From assembly GCA_025765615.1 (NCBI GenBank), contig JAIVFJ010000129.1, forward strand, positions 1-64,000: a stretch of 64,000 nt of DNA, read 5' to 3'. Position numbers and translations under genes: made by a program. This document shows positions 21,761-32,440 of the stretch, piece by piece. Every line of letters starts with the position of its first letter. Positions within the stretch are counted from its first letter, which is position 1. Below the pieces are notes generated by a model. It did no database searches, was not told the origin of the DNA, and saw only the letters and a program-made list of their open reading frames with translations. The DNA is from Zopfochytrium polystomum (lineage: Eukaryota; Chytridiomycota; Chytridiomycetes; Chytridiales; Chytridiaceae).

Positions 21761-21968
21761 GAGAGTTGCGTTCTGCTGTGCCCGTGATCGCAGGGTCCGC
21801 CTTCGAGAGGAACATCGAACGTGGATGAGGGAATGAGTTTGCCTTCGCATGACTTGTTTTCAAGGTGGGATGGGTGGATATCTTGGCGCAAGCGGTTCTG
21901 CATTCAGAGATGTGGTAGGCCCAGTCACAACTGCCGGTCCTGTACTGTGACTTCTTCACTGAAGAATC

Positions 21969-22050
21969 GTCCTGTTGGCGGAGTGGTTGACGCGGTGCCC
22001 TGCTAAGGCATTTCCCTTTGGGAGCGCAGGTTCGAATCCTGTGCAGGATG
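21969..22050 (+). tRNA. tRNA-Ser (GCU anticodon)
   Basis: The 82-nt sequence folds as a class II tRNA. The acceptor stem is GTCCTGT/GCAGGAT, the D arm GCG..CGC with box A TGGCGGAGTGG, the anticodon arm GTGCC CTGCTAA GGCAT with anticodon GCT, the variable arm CCC TTT GGG, and the T arm GCAGG TTCGAAT CCTGT with a perfect box B. The discriminator is G. No intron. It decodes AGC/AGU serine codons. It lies antisense downstream of the GH28 gene. Confidence 0.92.
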
Positions 22051-22580
22051 TAAGCTGACATTGGGGGATTTGCGTAAAGGTGACCTTGAAGGAAGTGGAG
22101 TCTGCGCCGCTGCCACCGTCGCTGAGCACCTGCACCGCAACGGAGAACGGCGTGTCGCCGACGCAATCACACGACTGGCTTTGGTGGTTGCGCGTTCCGC
22201 ACGAGCCGGAGCGGCCGTCGAAATTTGTGATGGAGAAAGTGTGACAGAGGGAGGAGGTGTGAGGGGTTGGGTGGATGTGGGGGCGGATGCGGTGGATTGG
22301 GAGTGTGTGGTGGGAAGTGTGGAAGAGGGAGAGTTGGTTGGAGAGTGCGAAGACGCCTCATGCGGGGTCGTCGTGCCGGCGGTGGTGCTTTCCGCTGCGG
22401 TAGATGTGGTCTCTGTGGCGTGGGCCGGGGCCGATGGAGAGTTTGTAGGTACAGTTGGAGTCGGAGACGTCAAGGCTGACGTAAGGGTTGATCGCGCTGC
22501 TGTCGACTGGGCAGATGAATGAAAGGACGGCGAGTGATGTCCGTGTACTGCACGTTTTTGACGTTGCCGCCCGTAGCTTC

Positions 22581-23638
22581 CTAGACGGCCTTTATCCGAA
22601 CGCCAGAGTCCGTGATGGTGCAGTTGGAAACGTGCACACCGTCGACTGTTTTCCCTGTTTTGATGGAGCCGATGGAGATGCCGTGCCCTCCGATGCAAGT
22701 GTTGCTGGTGAATGTGATGTCTCTTCCAGTGTTGACGACGAGGCAGTCGTCTTGGTTGTGGACGTAACTGTTTCGGATCGTAATACTAGAGGCGGATACG
22801 TCTGTCTGACGAAGTGAGTAAGGAGCAGCGGCAAACCGTACACCGAAAATTGAGCACATTCACACCGAATGCATCCGTATTGTGACCGCCTTTGCTGTCG
22901 CCGAGGGAGTTGTCGACCGTTATCGAGTCGAAAGTTGTGCCGCTTCCTCCGATGCTGAAGCAATGAATCGTCGAGTTCTTGATGGTGATGCCCTTGACGA
23001 CAGACTTCCCCGTCGTTGTCACTCTGAACATTTTGGGCTGTGGAAGCATTAGTTTTTCAAATCGGGAGAGAGAAGCGCAAAGGAGGAACAAACCTTCTTG
23101 ACGCCACCATCAGCTCCTATTGAGTATCGAAGAGGAAGGAAATAGACTAAGTCACAATTGGGTCACTGCCTGCGTTAGGTTACAACAAACCTTGGCCATC
23201 CCAGTACCGCTGCCCATTCCCATCAAAAGTGGCACCAGCGCCATCAAAAGTCATGTCGGCACCTTCAAGCAGGAACAGGTAGTGGGTCTTGTCCAGTGTG
23301 GACGACTTTGCCCTGGTGATGGTACCGGTGACCGTGACGGAAGCGCCGTCAGGATGCCCAGACAGGTCGAAAGACGTCTCTGCTGGCACGGTGAACGGAC
23401 CCTTGATGAGGGCGTTCGAGGATTTGGCGCAGGAGGCTGCAGCCGAGTAAGAGTCGATGACGCATTGGGCTGCGTAGGCAGGTGCAGCTAACGTGTACGA
23501 CGTGGCGAGAATGGGGAAGAGCAGGCACGCGGCGGGGCGGCTTTGAAGGAGGTGGCCTTGTTCAGCGAAGGATTGGCCATCTTGTGTGCGGGTGGGCGGC
23601 GCCGAATTTCGTGCGGAAGCAGCTCTTTTAAGTAACAT
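22581..23638 (-). CDS. GH28 polygalacturonase-like, secreted, with premature stop
   Basis: GH28 enzymes hydrolyse pectic polygalacturonan outside the cell. Four exons join in frame: 23638-23191, 23116-23094, 23037-22858 and 22805-22581 (introns 74, 56 and 52 bp). A hydrophobic stretch ending in APAYA precedes the mature part and looks like a signal peptide, but it is unusually far from the start chosen, so the first exon may be mis-assigned. All four catalytic signatures are present in order: NTDAF, NQDDC, GHGIS and RIK. The WDGQG and KPKMF junction is typical. Three codons after RIK the frame meets TAG (22583-22581), while the expected continuation (ATGGNVKNVQYTDIT) follows immediately in the same frame, so a nonsense change truncates the beta-helix. 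Downstream, another frame holds a Ser/Thr-rich tail (22200-22500). Confidence 0.8.
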
Positions 23639-23879
23639 TGGCATGAACTTTCCGTCGGTGCAGCAAATTTGTATGCTTGTTTGGGCTAAGAACCTTTTTT
23701 TTCCAAATGAAAAAGTTATGCGCAAAGCAGGAAAAGGCCAAAAGCAAAAGGTTCAACCAATGCCCGCACGCATCGCGTGCCGAATCATTCCTGCAATGTT
23801 CGCTGATACCTTTCGCTCCATTTCTGTCAAAATTCGACAGGAACTGCAGAGCGCATCTGTGTGACCTCTTGACCCCAAC

Positions 23880-25118
23880 ATCACGCATGAAGTGCAGCTC
23901 CACCTTACGTGTGCCAAAGGGCACTGTGACATGATCAGGCTGCTTTTGGCGAGGGGCGCGGACGAGAGGATCCTGGATGCGACGGGCGTTTCGTCGTTGT
24001 ACCTTGCAGCTGAAAACGGTGCCACTGTGCAGCATAGCGTCGATTCCGGAGCAAAAACGAGTGCTGGAGCAACCCCTCTCCAGGCTGCGTTCGCCAAGAG
24101 ACGCCCAGACGTCGACATCGTCAGTCTACTTTAAGAGAGGCGCGCGGACGTGAGGATCCGGGATGCGACGGGGGCTTCGTTGTTGGGGCGGTGGGTTTTA
24201 CGCGTCCCATTCTCATTGCGGCTAAAATGGAGACCTCGGCATTTTGCGGCTATTGCATCAACGTGGCGGTAGGATCGCACACAGCAAACCAGGTCAAGTC
24301 CAACTATTGTAGCTTGTGTATCTGATCACTGAGGTCGTTCAATATCTGCTGGACCATGCACCATGCGTGCAAGGGCGGTCACGTAGACGCAGCCCGAGTC
24401 CTCCTTGCGAACGACGCCCACGTGGACGCAAGGGACTATGACAATCAAACGCCGCTTGTCCACGCAGTTCGGAGCAGTCATCTTGCCGCCATGCTGGTAC
24501 TCGTCGAACATGGCGCGGATCTGACTATCACTTATGATGATGAGTCGGTGCTGTCTCTGGCTGCTCTGGGAGAGCACTTGACCTCTGTGCAGCTCTTTGA
24601 GTACGTAATTGCAGAGTGCGACTTCAGCGAAATTCCGCTGACGATCGCATGCATGTCTACAAATACGGATACAGTCGAGTTTCTGCTTGACAGTGAACTC
24701 AAGGACTATATCTGCAATCCGCGAGAGGAAGCGGCGAATTCTGGTCGCGTTGGAACCGTTGAAATGATTCTGAGTCGCCCACCTGAGACAGTCTTCGACG
24801 ACAAGTTCCTTGACTCGGACTGCCGCAGACATGGCGAATGCACTGCATCTCGCTGCAAGTGATGGGTGCTTGGAAGTCGTGTGTTGGCTGCTGGATTATG
24901 GTGTGGCAGTAAATGAAATGCGCTCTCGAAATACGTGGGCGGTATTACACTTCGCTTACGATCAAGCGGAAACCACGATAGTCTTCATTCCAGCTGGCCC
25001 TCTTATAACGACCTGCGCGCTGAACTGGACCAACGCCGGACGAAGCTCTTCCCAATCAGACCGTAATGAACACGCAGCAACGAGCAACCTCGGCAATTGC
25101 GCCAGTTCCAGATGCTGA
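23880..25118 (+). pseudogene. Ankyrin-repeat protein remnant
   Basis: Several ankyrin repeats appear in three separate open blocks. The first (23886-24134) has HLTCAKGHCDMIRLLLARGAD. The second (24356-24862) has HHACKGGHVDAARVLLANDAHVDARDYDNQTPL and further weaker repeats. The third (24830-24960) has ALHLAASDGCLEVVCWLLDYG. Frames change between blocks without clean splice sites, and a second GAGGATCCTGGATGCGACGG-like segment near 24150 repeats part of block one, suggesting local duplication. Ankyrin repeats bind partner proteins; no other domain is visible. Confidence 0.6.
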
Positions 25119-25238
25119 ATCGGCCGGACTTCTTTGTTGGACTTTGCGAGAAGCGGATTCCAACTTTGAAGGAGGCGGTGACTTCAAAAAAAAAAGAAGT
25201 GACCTTTCTCAAGAAAACTAACCCCAACCCCAGCCCTT

Positions 25239-25685
25239 TCACTTCCAATCCCTTCCAAAATCGTCACCAAAGTCCTTGTTCTTGATCTCGAGATTCTTCA
25301 CGTTGATCCCGCCGCCGCCAAACTTCTTCCCGTACCCGCCAAACCCGCCAAACTTCCCGCCGTACTCTCCGTAGAGTCCGCCATACCCGAGCCCAGCGGC
25401 GTCGGCTTCACCGTTGTTGTCGTCAGAGGCCGTGGCGGCGGTGTCCGTCGCTTGCTTCTTGGCGACAGGCGGCTGCACTTCGAGCTCCTTCTTATTGGCC
25501 GAGGGCTGCTGGGTCTCCTTTTTGGCGGCGGGCGGCTGGATTTCTTTCTTGGCGACGGGCGGCTGTATCTTGCCACCTGCGACGTCGAAGGTGTCCGATT
25601 CGTCGGCGGGGGTCAGGGGAGCAGCGTAGACCGTCGACAAGAAGGCCGAGAGGAGGGAGAAAATTGCCAGCGCGCTTAACTTCAT
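25239..25685 (-). CDS. Small secreted repeat protein
   Basis: The 148-residue product starts with a clear signal peptide (MKLSALAIFSL followed by a hydrophobic core, cleavage after about residue 21 at YAA). The middle carries four to five units of the form QPPVAKKE, Pro/Lys-rich and probably extended. The C-terminal third is rich in Gly and Tyr (GGLYGEYGGKFGGFGGYG), then ends in a charged tail. Such Gly/Tyr regions occur in wall or adhesive proteins; function here is unknown. A related signal peptide occurs at 26837-26938. The start is the first ATG before the hydrophobic core and no intron is needed. Confidence 0.65.
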   Translation of the reverse strand: MKLSALAIFSLLSAFLSTVYAAPLTPADESDTFDVAGGKIQPPVAKKEIQPPAAKKETQQPSANKKELEVQPPVAKKQATDTAATASDDNNGEADAAGLGYGGLYGEYGGKFGGFGGYGKKFGGGGINVKNLEIKNKDFGDDFGRDWK

Positions 25686-26323
25686 GGTTTGTTTCTGGGG
25701 TTTCAGGAAACGAATTTGTAGCGGCTTTTTTGGATGTCGAGATGTCGAGGGGCGTTGTGGATACTGCTTTGAAAGCGGGGCTCGCACCTTTGGTTTTATT
25801 ACTTCAGCGGGACGAGCAGAACAAAAGCTTGAATTTACGAAAAGCTTGAAGCTTTTCTCCAAGTCTCATGAGGAGAGTGCTGCTGCTTTCGACAAAGCAG
25901 AAGGTGAATAGCTGAATCAGAGATGTGCGCCTCGTTTGTGAGGGCGCGAGTGCGACTCTCATGCAAGTGAAGTTGCTTTTCTTCCGCCGACCATCAGCAG
26001 GACACAATTTATTCTTACATGGACAGCCAAGTTATCGTCTAAGTTTGACTTCGCTGCGCAACGTCCGCCGCCGAGGACCGCGCTTTGTGCCATTGCGGCT
26101 CGAGGATAGTACGAATGTGTGAGGCGATGCGACTCGCAGGTGGATTGGGGAACCAATAAAATCGCTTTTGTGTCCAAGTTGTTTGGAAGCGCTATGTCTG
26201 AAGAGCCAACCCCACGTGAGCGCGTCGACGTCGAGCAAGTTCTCTCGAGAGGGCGATCGCCATCGTGAACTCATCGCACACACCCACTCTACTTCCTACC
26301 GTAAGACTCCAAGAGACGGAAGC
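25686..26323. other. Intergenic region
   Basis: Upstream of the small secreted protein gene. No further gene recognised; short frames lack motifs. Confidence 0.35.
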
Positions 26324-26602
26324 TAATGGGAATTCGTACCCACTAGCAGTGTAGCAGGGTGACTGCATACAAGGACTATGAAGAACAGGAGACGGTTTTT
26401 AGGGTAGAGGGGTATTTATTCTATGAGGTTCTTCTTCACTTCACTACTGTTTCCCTCTCACACCCTACTGCCTTTTATACTGCCCAGGGGGAAAGACACT
26501 TCCCCAAATTTTGAGGATGCATGGGCCACTTTGCACTTTATCAAGTGCAAGTGCCATACTGCCGACACGTCCTCCAAAATTCTGTCTGCCCAAATTCCAA
26601 CA
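26324..26602 (-). repeat. Solo copia LTR
   Basis: The 279-bp sequence reads TGTTGGAATTTGGG..GAATTCCCATTA on the minus strand. A perfect 5-bp duplication (GAAGC on the plus strand) lies at 26319-26323 and 26603-26607. A TATAAAA box lies on the minus strand near 26480 and an AATAAA signal near 26415. Its last 33 bp match the end of copia family A at 18871-18903, so it probably belongs to that family. Confidence 0.75.
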
Positions 26603-26836
26603 GAAGCTGTCTAACGATGTCGACAGGGCCATCGAAAACGAATCACCCCACGACGACGAGGCGGGCGAGCAGCCGCGAAAATGAGGATTTTTATTTGGAC
26701 GGTGTGTTCGAGCTGCAGCATTCTTGCAAGAATCAAGTGCAGTGGTTGAGTTGGGCGAAGGATGCACATACCGCGCTTGATACGATGGGAATCTGAACAC
26801 GGTTCGGGTGATGGTGGGCTGGTCAAGAGCGAAAAA

Positions 26837-26938
26837 TTAGCTGCCTGTGTCTGGTGACTCGGGGGCGAAGGGAGCGGCGAGGGCCGTCGAGAGGAAGGTG
26901 GAAAGGAGGGAGAAGATTGCGAGAGTGGTAAGCTTCAT
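26837..26938 (-). pseudogene. Truncated paralogue of the small secreted protein (signal peptide relic)
   Basis: A 33-codon frame starts MKLTTLAIFSLLSTFLSTAL and ends shortly after the predicted cleavage site with a stop. The signal peptide differs from that at 25685 by only a few residues, but none of the repeat or Gly/Tyr region follows. It could be the first exon of a gene whose other exons I miss, yet a stop follows directly and no donor is obvious. Confidence 0.5.
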
Positions 26939-27171
26939 GATGGATTCTCTGTTCTTCAAGGAAGGAAAGGTGGTGCAGCTGGTGCGAGTTGTGGCTGCTG
27001 CTTTGATGGTGTTGGGTCTCCGGTTTTTATTCGTGCGTGAAGGACAAGGAAAAGCTAAAATCAAGGAAAAGCTTGAAGCTTGATCTTCCTTCTTGTTTAA
27101 GTCACTCGTTATCTGAACAATGAGTCGAGAACATTGCGGCACCAGAAAGTCAAGTGCGGAAATTATGGAAG

Positions 27172-28911
27172 TGGGATTCCGCTTATGCGGCAAGGTCCAA
27201 CATCCACGCCAAATTCTTCGCCACCCGGCGAGCATTCCAGCTCTCGTCGCAGAAATACAACCGCTTCCAGTCCATCCCCTTGCGGAGGAACGCGTCCACC
27301 GACTGCCCCAACGGCTCGATGGGGACGCGCGCAAACCCGTCACGGCAGCACAGCCGCATCCACCCATAAACCCGGCCGTGCAGGTACCAGGACCGGCTCG
27401 AAGAGAAAAGGGTCATTGCACCAGTGACGCCGACGGGTAGGAAGCGCAGGATCTTCTCCAGCATCATTCAGGGACCGAGATTGGGTTGTGCAGGCCCAAT
27501 CCGGCTTTCGGGACGGTGGGTTCCTCTGGGCCGATGTCCCCTGAAGATGCTGGCGCAACTAGGGGCGCAGGAACCATGGCGAGAGAGCCGACGTACGAGC
27601 CCAAGTAAAACTGCGCGAGCCTGCCCTCTTCCATAAAGAAATCAGCCGCTGCCGAAACCGACTGGCTGGGAATTATCTCGTCGGTCTCGTTGTCGCCGTC
27701 CTTGTCCCAAGCGATCGCCCTTCTCACCTCCTTCATCAGATTATCCATCCACAGGGGATCGTCGAGTCGCGACGCTGGGTAGACCGGTTCAAAGTGGCGC
27801 CACCAATGCTTCTGGCGCTCCTGGATCGATGCATCGTCGGGACACTTCAGGTGATCGCCGGTCCACTTTGGGTTAGGGCCGACGAAGGCTGCGAGTTTCT
27901 CCAGAGGCACTGATCGCGATCTGAATGCGGTGTCGATCCACTTGGCGCACATCGCGTGAAAGAGGGCCATTCTGGGTAAACCTGGGTGGGTGTTGGTCAT
28001 TTAGGGGCATGATATTTGCAATGAGGGAGCACGAGGCCTTGAGGGTACTCACTATTCAGTAGATCGGACACCGTTTCCTCGTTCGCGGACTCAATTCTTT
28101 CGAGAAACCAAGAATCGATCGACATACCCAGGGTCTCGCATTTCTCTTCCAGTGATTTGTGCGAGCGGGACTTGCTTGCCAACGACGACCAGCGACCAGA
28201 TGCATCTAGACCTACAGAGGCACAGAGATGAGAAGGTCGGGCGGGAGAGGACACACTCGCCCCAATCCCTGTCTTTTCGGTTTCCCCACATCGCCAACCT
28301 CTACCGCAATACCTCTGGCAAGGCGGAAGTAAGCAGGGCATGGAGCCGTGATCCAGCTTGCAAAAGGCGATCTCCATCTTCAATTTTGGGCCAGTGGCGC
28401 AGCTTTCCCGAGCACGTTACTCGTCCGAGGGTTGGTGGGTGAACCGATGCGGTGACTGGCTGCAGTGCGGAAAGCGTTTATGGTTGCCGCCGCCAGCGAT
28501 TCGCGGGGACTGCGCTGCTATGATGGAAAGGGTGAAGCGGGGGGTGCGATCTTGGAAAATCTACGTGGAGCGGGGGGGGAGGTCATCACGGGGTTGAAGC
28601 AGGTAGAGGCGAGTATGTATTGTAGATACTGCACATACACGTGAGTGTGTGCATGCCCCAAGCCAACACCGTCCGGCAAGAATGGGAAACCATCAAACCT
28701 GGATCTCGCTCAGCTCGTGCGGACGGATTGCTTTTTCTTCCAGTAATTTGGCTACGTGCTTGAAGTCTTCGTTCGGGAGCGACATTATGAAGCGGTACCT
28801 GGACGCCCACGCAACGAAAAAAAGTAGGGTCGGGGACTTTACTGACATACTCACTTGCGAGAGCTGGTTAGACCTTCCATACCAATGCTCCGACTCACCA
28901 GCGAGTGCCAT
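27172..28911 (-). CDS. Hypothetical multi-exon gene (one or two genes)
   Basis: I recognise no family. Successive minus-strand blocks look like real exons: a short first block from ATG 28911 (EHWYGRSNQLSQ, then a GTGAGT donor), a block at about 28800-28690 (FIMSLPNEDFKHVAKLLEEKA), one at 28210-28040 (KSRSHKSLEEKCETLGMSID), a long one at 28000-27464 (MALFHAMCAKWIDTAF, then ERQKHWWRHFEPVYPASRLDD and an acidic tail) and a last one at 27467-27183 (WYLHGRVYGWMRLCCRDGF, then LYFCDESWNARRVAKNLAW). Charged, Trp-rich soluble protein; no signal peptide. The stop at 27464 just before an ATG at 27467 suggests either two genes or an unrecognised splice. Confidence 0.4.
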
Positions 28912-28969
28912 CGGAGTGGTCCTTTGCTGTCACCGGCTGGCATGACATAGAGTCCAGAAGGTTTGAAGG

Positions 28970-29127
28970 ATGTCTCCTAGGGCTTGCCTCGGCACGATCT
29001 CCTCATCGGCATATACAACGACTCCCAGTCCTTCGTGACGAAACTGGGCGACGTCACCCAATCTCTCGAGTTCAAGGAGGGCTTTCAGTACACGAACCTC
29101 CTGTCCGCCATCATTGGTCGGCTGTAG
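28970..29127 (+). pseudogene. Beta-lactamase-like serine hydrolase fragment
   Basis: After a TAG acceptor-like site near 28970 the plus strand reads GLPRHDLLIGIYNDSQ, a spacer, then LEFKEGFQYTNLLSAIIG and a stop. This is the stretch between the catalytic SxxK and YxN parts of class C beta-lactamase-type esterases, with the FQYTN containing the YxN motif. The SxxK exon is not found upstream. It is a relic of about 50 residues. Confidence 0.55.
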
Positions 29128-30020
29128 CGTGGAGGCCAAGGTATTTTGACAGGAGGACGGTCCAGGAGCCGGCGCCACCGGACGCGCCGATCAGGAGGAT
29201 CTTTTTGCCGGCGTGGCCGGCTTTGTGAATGCCTGGCCGGAAATATTCACTAGGCCTGTAAATGCGGTGAGAGCAGCAACCTGGTGAATGTAACTGATCA
29301 ATTCCATTTTCTCTTTCTTGCGAAAGAGGACGTCTGTTATCGTACACCAACTCAAGCCGCCGCAGCAGGTTGGATGTGGTGTGGTCTTTGAACACTGCAT
29401 GCTTCTTCGTGGAGACTTTTAGGTACTGAACGTACGCTCCCATGAGATCTGTCTTGCCGAAGACGGCATCCCCACCCTGAGAAGATGAAAAGGATGAGAA
29501 AGAGGACTGCAATGAAGAACAAAAAAAAAGGATGGTGAAAGCTTGGTCCCGCCAACCATGATTCGAGAGGAAGTCTCTGAGAGGGTGTCTGTTTGCAGGC
29601 TGTTGAGAGCTGGAGTGTGTCGAAGGAGGAGAAGTAAAAGAAGAGACAGAAGAAAATAACAGGAACGTGCGAAATACCTTGCGGTGCCGTTTGGAGGCGA
29701 GGACACAGTCGACCTGCCCGAACTGATCGACGCCGGGATAGATCGGGGCACGGGCTCCCCCGGCTTGGTAGATCGGTTCAACCCGTTTGCCGCGGACTGA
29801 GTGGCTCCTCCCGACATCCACCGCGGGTCGACGTCGACGCGTTGCAGCCGGATACGCCCTCCGTCGCGGCAGCACTTCAGCGAACGGTTCATTCCTGCTG
29901 GGAAGGAAGAGGCTGTCGAGGGTCCGGCGCGACTCTTCCTGGGAGATGACGATGAGCGTGGCGGCATCATTTCAAAGTAATCATATTTGGAGGACAGCTT
30001 CGATTGATGTATGAAGCGGG
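29103..30020 (-). pseudogene. MDR-type quinone oxidoreductase relic
   Basis: Blocks on the minus strand follow the order of zeta-crystallin-like NAD(P)H quinone reductases. PGVDQFGQVDCVLASKRHRK (near 29735-29670) is followed by an intron-like gap, then GDAVFGKTDLMGAYVQYLKVS (near 29480-29410), VAALTAFTGLVNISG (near 29290-29240, other frame) and the Rossmann motif KKILLIGASGGAGSWTVLLSKYLG (near 29190-29120). The frame changes at least twice and the sequence ends right after the Rossmann helix, where the oppositely oriented hydrolase relic begins. No working enzyme is possible as read. Confidence 0.6.
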
Positions 30021-30455
30021 TTCACATTCAATAATACTTTCAGAGAGAGAATTGTCTTGGTGGTCGGTTTCTGGGCCTCTTGGCACCATCATTTGTTTAA
30101 ACTTGTCACGCTACACTCTCACTTGCGAGAGCACTTCGGGTCCAAAGACGGCCTCGAAAAACATACCACACAAAATGCTTTGTTTTCGGCTAAAGGGGAT
30201 AAACCAGTGCGAGCAGCTCCTCCTGGCCGCCTCACAAACAGTCCACCTCGGCCTCCATCACCACGTTCCCCACGATAAAGCGGCCAGTTCGCAAAGCCTG
30301 GTCGTCCACCACGGCAAAACAGCGGGCGCTGGCCGTCCCGACCCAGTTCCTGTGCACTTCGCACACAGCGTCGACAGAGAGGCCTTCGAGCTGCAGAAGC
30401 AGGTTCCGCTCGTTCACGTAGAGAGGCCGGCTCTGACACCAAAGCGAGGCCGACG
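30021..30455 (-). other. Unassigned minus-strand coding-like segment
   Basis: A frame at 30430-30232 (LLLQLEGLSVDAVCEVH, then ARCFAVVDDQALRTGRFIVGN) is protein-like and ends in a stop, but I do not recognise it. It abuts the truncated copia reverse transcriptase at about 30456 and may be the host sequence next to that element. Confidence 0.3.
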
Positions 30456-31236
30456 AACATCTCAATGTCCCAGCCGTACAGGGTGCTGAGGGCAATCATC
30501 CAATGAAGTGTGTTGCCTCTAATAACTGGCGAGTGGGTGAGGGTGAAGTCGACACCAGGCTGCTGGGTGAATCCACGAGCAACAAGTCGAGCACAGAACC
30601 GCTCAATGGTGCCGTCAGGTTTGAACTTGAGCTTGTAGACCCACTTGCAGCTGACGATGTTGGTGTCAGGCGGAGCTGCTGACTCCACAAAGACTCCCAT
30701 CTTGCGAAGCATATCCAGCTCGTACTCTTCGGCCTCCTTCCACTGCCCTGCATGAGGCGATGCCATGGCCTCCTCGTGTGTCAGTGGGTCCTTGTATGTG
30801 TCTGGGGATACTTTGATCGAGTTGGAGTTGACGTTGAAGTCGTAGAGGAGTCTGTCTTCATTGTCAGTGTCAGACTCGTAGACTGACTGGATATCGTTAT
30901 CTTCAAAGTCCTCGTCAGGCTCACACGCAAACAGCACATCTTGCACAACAGGGGTGCTGTCAGCAGGTAGCACTTTGCCTGATGCGGCGGGGTCCACTTC
31001 ACCACTGGGCCTGTCAACACCCCTTGCGGATAGAGAACTTGAGACGTCCGGCGACGCAGGGCCCTCCCAAGCGGGGCCCTCACCATCACGACCCACCTGC
31101 TGATGAGCCTCTGTGCTGGACCTAGGCAAATTCTCCAGATCGCTGGGCCCACCGCCCCTTGCGTCCCTGGGCGGAAAGGTCTCTGGGGCATCGGCAGTGG
31201 CTGGTGCTGAGGCTTGGCTAAAACTAACTTTATTGG

Positions 31237-31546
31237 TGTCAGGAACAGGGCAGGACAGGACAAGGCAGACAAGGAACTGAGAGGAGTGATGATTGTATTG
31301 GAAACAATAATTCACTTGAGGGATGGGACAGGTCCCCATCCCCCTTTTATACCTTTTGAGAGCCTTCCTTGTCAAGACTCAAAGAAAGTTCCAGAAAGAG
31401 CAATTGGTAATACAATGATACCAATGATACCAATGACAACAACAAGACAAGCCAGGAAAGCAAAGAAGGTTCCAGAAGGCTCCACACGGTTCCATGAAGG
31501 AATGTTCTAGAAGGTTCCAGAGGTTTCCAGAGGGTGATTCATAACA
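31237..31546 (-). repeat. Solo Ty3 LTR inserted in copia
   Basis: The 310-bp LTR belongs to the family of the 7379-10552 element, lacking one copy of a roughly 43-bp repeated unit of U3. Flanks are ATTGG (31232-31236) and GTTGG (31547-31551), a 5-bp duplication with one change. It keeps the proximal heat-shock triplet and most of the distal array. Confidence 0.88.
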
Positions 31547-32440
31547 GTTGGCCTGGCTTCCTCTTAGGGGGTGACTCCTGCCCAGCGACTGCTGCCAGTT
31601 TCTTTGTTGTGCTGCACTTGCATTTGGGGGGTGGCTCCTGCGCAACACCTGGTGCAGGCACAGCTGTTGGTGGTGGAGGCTCTGCTGAGATGCTCACTGA
31701 TGGTAGCCTCACTGGTGATGATGGCTTGCGTGGGCGACCTCGCTTCTTTGGTCCTGGCGCTGTTGTGCTGCTGTGCTCCCCCATACCCTGGCGCTGCTGT
31801 TTCTGCTGGATTTTCTGCTGAAGTAGCTGGTGAAGGTGCTGTTCTGCATCTACAATTGATTGAACTGCTTTCTCATATGCAGGGTCATCCAAGTCTGAAA
31901 GTGAAGGGAGATTAACGCTGATGTCCCCAAATCCCCCCCTCACAGCGTGAACTCCCAAAAACTTGGGGAATTCATCTTCAAAAAACTCAATGTCACGATA
32001 ACGCTGGTAGATGATCTGCTGCTCTTGGAGCTCCCACAGGACAGCAATGGAGCGTGAGGGGCTGCCAAGGCAAACAGCAGGGCAGCCCTTGGGATCGAGT
32101 TTCTTGCGAAGCTTGGGGCTAACACGGTAGAAACACTTGGAGCCAAAGGTGCGAAAGTGGCCAATCATTGGTGGGATGTGGTGGCGGCTTTCGAACGGAG
32201 AGAGGATGCCACACTGGATGTTTGGTAGACAGTTCTTAATTTGCGAAGCTTGACAGTAAGCATAGCTCCAAAATGTGAGTGGAACATTAGGTGCGCCAAG
32301 TAGAAGTGACTGGGTCATGTCTGTGACAGTTTGGATGTGGCGTTCTGCGACAGAGTTCATCCTGGCTGTGTGTGAAGGAGACGCCTTGAGCTGAATTCCA
32401 TGGGAGTTGCAGAAGGTATGAGATCTCCTCTTCATCTTCA

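Noticed and set aside
22003..22698. A separate Ser/Thr-rich secreted protein gene on the minus strand
   Set aside because: It has no start or signal peptide of its own and continues the GH28 locus in another frame; its far end is the antisense of the tRNA-Ser gene.
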